From assembly GCA_023250815.1 (NCBI GenBank), contig JAHEZZ010000007.1:1-34468 (forward strand): a DNA stretch of 34,468 bases, read 5' to 3'. Under the pieces are notes generated by a model. That model saw nothing but the letters and a program-made list of their open reading frames with translations. It made no database searches and was not told the DNA's origin. Shown here piece by piece: positions 32,907 to 34,468 of this stretch. Origin of the DNA: Bdellovibrionales bacterium. GTDB taxonomy: Bacteria > Bdellovibrionota > Bacteriovoracia > Bacteriovoracales > Bacteriovoracaceae. How positions within the stretch are numbered: the stretch's first letter is position 1; every line of letters begins with the position of its first letter. The position numbers were made by a program, and so were the translations under genes.

Positions 32907-34468
32907 TTATTCGCCGGCCGCTTTTTTGCGCTTATCTAGGCCATATTTTTCTACTTTCATAATGAGACTTGCGCGGCTAACATCAAGTTCTTTTGCTAAG
33001 CGTGACTTATTAAAATTGGTCCGTTTTAAACCTTCTCTAATCATAAGAATTTCTAACTCTTCCATCGCAATCTTTAGGCTTCCATTAATATCCACACCCT
33101 TTAGGCCCGATGAAGACAAAAAACTTGCCGGAGAACCAGCACTAGCATGCTCTAATATTCTTGGACTCAAATGCTCTGGCCCGATGGTTTTTTCATCACC
33201 AGCGAGAACCACTAAACGCTCGATCTCATTTTCTAACTCACGCACATTGCCTGGAAAAGGATAATCAAAAAGTTTTTCCAAGCATTTTTTTGACAATATT
33301 TTATGCGGAACACCAGATTCTCCGCACCTCTTCACCATGAAATGATCAATCAAAAGCTGAAGATCTTCTTTTCTTTCTCTTAAGGGTGGTAAATTGACGT
33401 TAATAACGTTAATTCGATAGTAAAGGTCCTCTCTAAATTCACCTTTAACCATCATGCTTTTAATATCTTTATTTGTGGCGGCAATTAATCTCACATCCGT
33501 TTTTTTTGAACTTGAACCACCCACTGGCATAAAGGTCCCTTCTTGCAAAACCCGCAAAAGTTTAACTTGCATTGCTAAGCTGGTGTCTCCAATCTCGTCC
33601 AAAAATAATGTTCCACCATGGGCCATTTCAAACAGACCTTTTTTATCTTTAACTGCCCCCGTAAAAGAACCTTTAACGTGTCCAAATAATTCTGAATCCA
33701 AAAGATTATCATTAAAAGCAGAACAGTTTACTGCCAAAAACTGAAATTCTTTTCGGGGAGAATAATAATGGACTGCTTTTGCCACTAATTCTTTACCGGT
33801 ACCATTTTCTCCTTGAATAAAAACACTCGACTCCGAACTGGAAACTTTTTCAAGCAAGTTATAAATTTGCTGCATCTTCTTAGATTTGCCAATCATCATA
33901 TGATAACGATATTTTTCACCAAGCTCAGAATTTAGATCATGAATACGACTTTCACGCTTAGAAATTTCTTCATGAAATGTCGAAACCTCTGTACTCACCA
34001 ACTCGACTAATTCTTTTACATAGTCAATTTCAACCACTGAAATCTTTTTCAATTTAGAAACTGCAATTAACGAATCTTCTTTGCTAGCTCCCCATTCCTG
34101 AAGTTTTGCTTTTATTTTATCTATATCTCCTGAACTAGAATTATCTGCGATAAACGGATAAACCATCACAGATCCCAAAAATTCACCATCAACAACAATG
34201 GGACAAGCAAATATTTTAACCCCGGGAACACCTGAGTCAAAGCTTTTGGCCACTGGTGCTTGTCCCGACAATTCAGCACTAATTTTTTCAGCATCTTGAA
34301 CGATCCATTCATGCCCACGGGATAAACTTGCTTGCAGCTTAAATAAATAACTTTTAAAGTTATGATCTTTCTCTAGTTGACGACTCTTAATTTTTCCATG
34401 TGGATCTATATAAAAAACTTCAACACTAAACCATTTTGCCAAGATGTGTTCAAGTTTAGCAACGACAT
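32907..34468 (-). CDS. Sigma-54-dependent transcriptional activator, 5' end beyond window
   Basis: The frame stays open to the right edge (residues VVAKLEHIL precede the first possible TTG start at 34440-34442), so the N-terminus is probably outside the window. Visible part about 520 residues: a GAF-like regulatory domain (about 1-150), a helical linker (about 150-175; coiled coil), the AAA+ domain with Walker A GENGTGKELVAKAVH, GSFTGA in place of the sigma-54-contacting GAFTGA (Ser for Ala), Walker B GTLFLDEIGD and the FREDLYYRINV sensor, and a C-terminal Fis-type helix-turn-helix (NKSRLAKELDVSRASLIMKV). Such proteins open sigma-54 promoters using ATP. No receiver domain is visible, so the signal is likely a ligand or partner. 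The target is not known; proximity to pccB is suggestive only. Confidence 0.92.
   Translation of the reverse strand, partial: VVAKLEHILAKWFSVEVFYIDPHGKIKSRQLEKDHNFKSYLFKLQASLSRGHEWIVQDAEKISAELSGQAPVAKSFDSGVPGVKIFACPIVVDGEFLGSVMVYPFIADNSSSGDIDKIKAKLQEWGASKEDSLIAVSKLKKISVVEIDYVKELVELVSTEVSTFHEEISKRESRIHDLNSELGEKYRYHMMIGKSKKMQQIYNLLEKVSSSESSVFIQGENGTGKELVAKAVHYYSPRKEFQFLAVNCSAFNDNLLDSELFGHVKGSFTGAVKDKKGLFEMAHGGTLFLDEIGDTSLAMQVKLLRVLQEGTFMPVGGSSSKKTDVRLIAATNKDIKSMMVKGEFREDLYYRINVINVNLPPLRERKEDLQLLIDHFMVKRCGESGVPHKILSKKCLEKLFDYPFPGNVRELENEIERLVVLAGDEKTIGPEHLSPRILEHASAGSPASFLSSSGLKGVDINGSLKIAMEELEILMIREGLKRTNFNKSRLAKELDVSRASLIMKVEKYGLDKRKKAAGE

Overview
The window is a compact, AT-rich bacterial chromosome segment with genes on both strands. 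It holds about 27 protein genes and almost no non-coding space; no gap exceeds 300 bases. I see no tRNA, rRNA, insertion sequence, prophage or CRISPR array. The content suggests a Gram-negative, rod-shaped, non-photosynthetic bacterium of the Bdellovibrionota/old 'deltaproteobacteria' type, and the low GC fits Bacteriovoracia-like members better than Bdellovibrio. The reasons are several lipoproteins with lipoboxes, mreB, a TadC pilus gene, many FHA/TPR proteins, a PilZ protein, a sigma-54 activator, and a CheY-like protein whose C-terminal helix resembles proteins I recall from deltaproteobacteria. This placement is inference, not a search result.

Left part (1-10.5 kb): rph and the start of rdgB read leftward and birA reads rightward. 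The gap between rph and birA carries two strong inverted repeats. From 10473 down to 1754 runs a tight leftward cluster: a TadC-type pilus/secretion membrane protein with an added N-terminal periplasmic-looking domain, a DUF192 protein, three membrane-anchored FHA proteins (FHA+sensor+PAS, FHA+TPR, FHA+FHA+TPR), a PP2C-like phosphatase, and a CheY-like protein that also seems to have its own promoter. This looks like a phosphothreonine signalling module tied to a Tad-like machine. No Ser/Thr kinase and no other tad gene lies in the window.

Middle (10.5-22.9 kb, mostly leftward): an envelope group mreB > PilZ protein > lipoprotein > nagZ; an AMP nucleosidase; a rightward, very basic 35-residue protein with a near-consensus promoter; a large lipoprotein with a TPR half and an LpoA/LppC-like binding-protein half; the chaperone operon grpE-dnaK-dnaJ with a hairpin terminator between dnaK and dnaJ; and hemW.

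Right part (22.9-34.5 kb): a two-domain M16 peptidase (rightward), an unrecognised protein (leftward), and a propionate-type carbon module. Methylmalonyl-CoA mutase and its GTPase chaperone MeaB read rightward and converge on a leftward three-gene biotin-dependent carboxylase operon (carboxyltransferase, biotin carboxylase, biotin carrier). Together these would turn propionyl-CoA into methylmalonyl-CoA and then succinyl-CoA; the epimerase is not in the window. BirA, at the far left, would biotinylate the carrier. The carboxylase leader contains a 9-bp hairpin that covers the ribosome binding site and start codon. The window ends inside a sigma-54-dependent activator.
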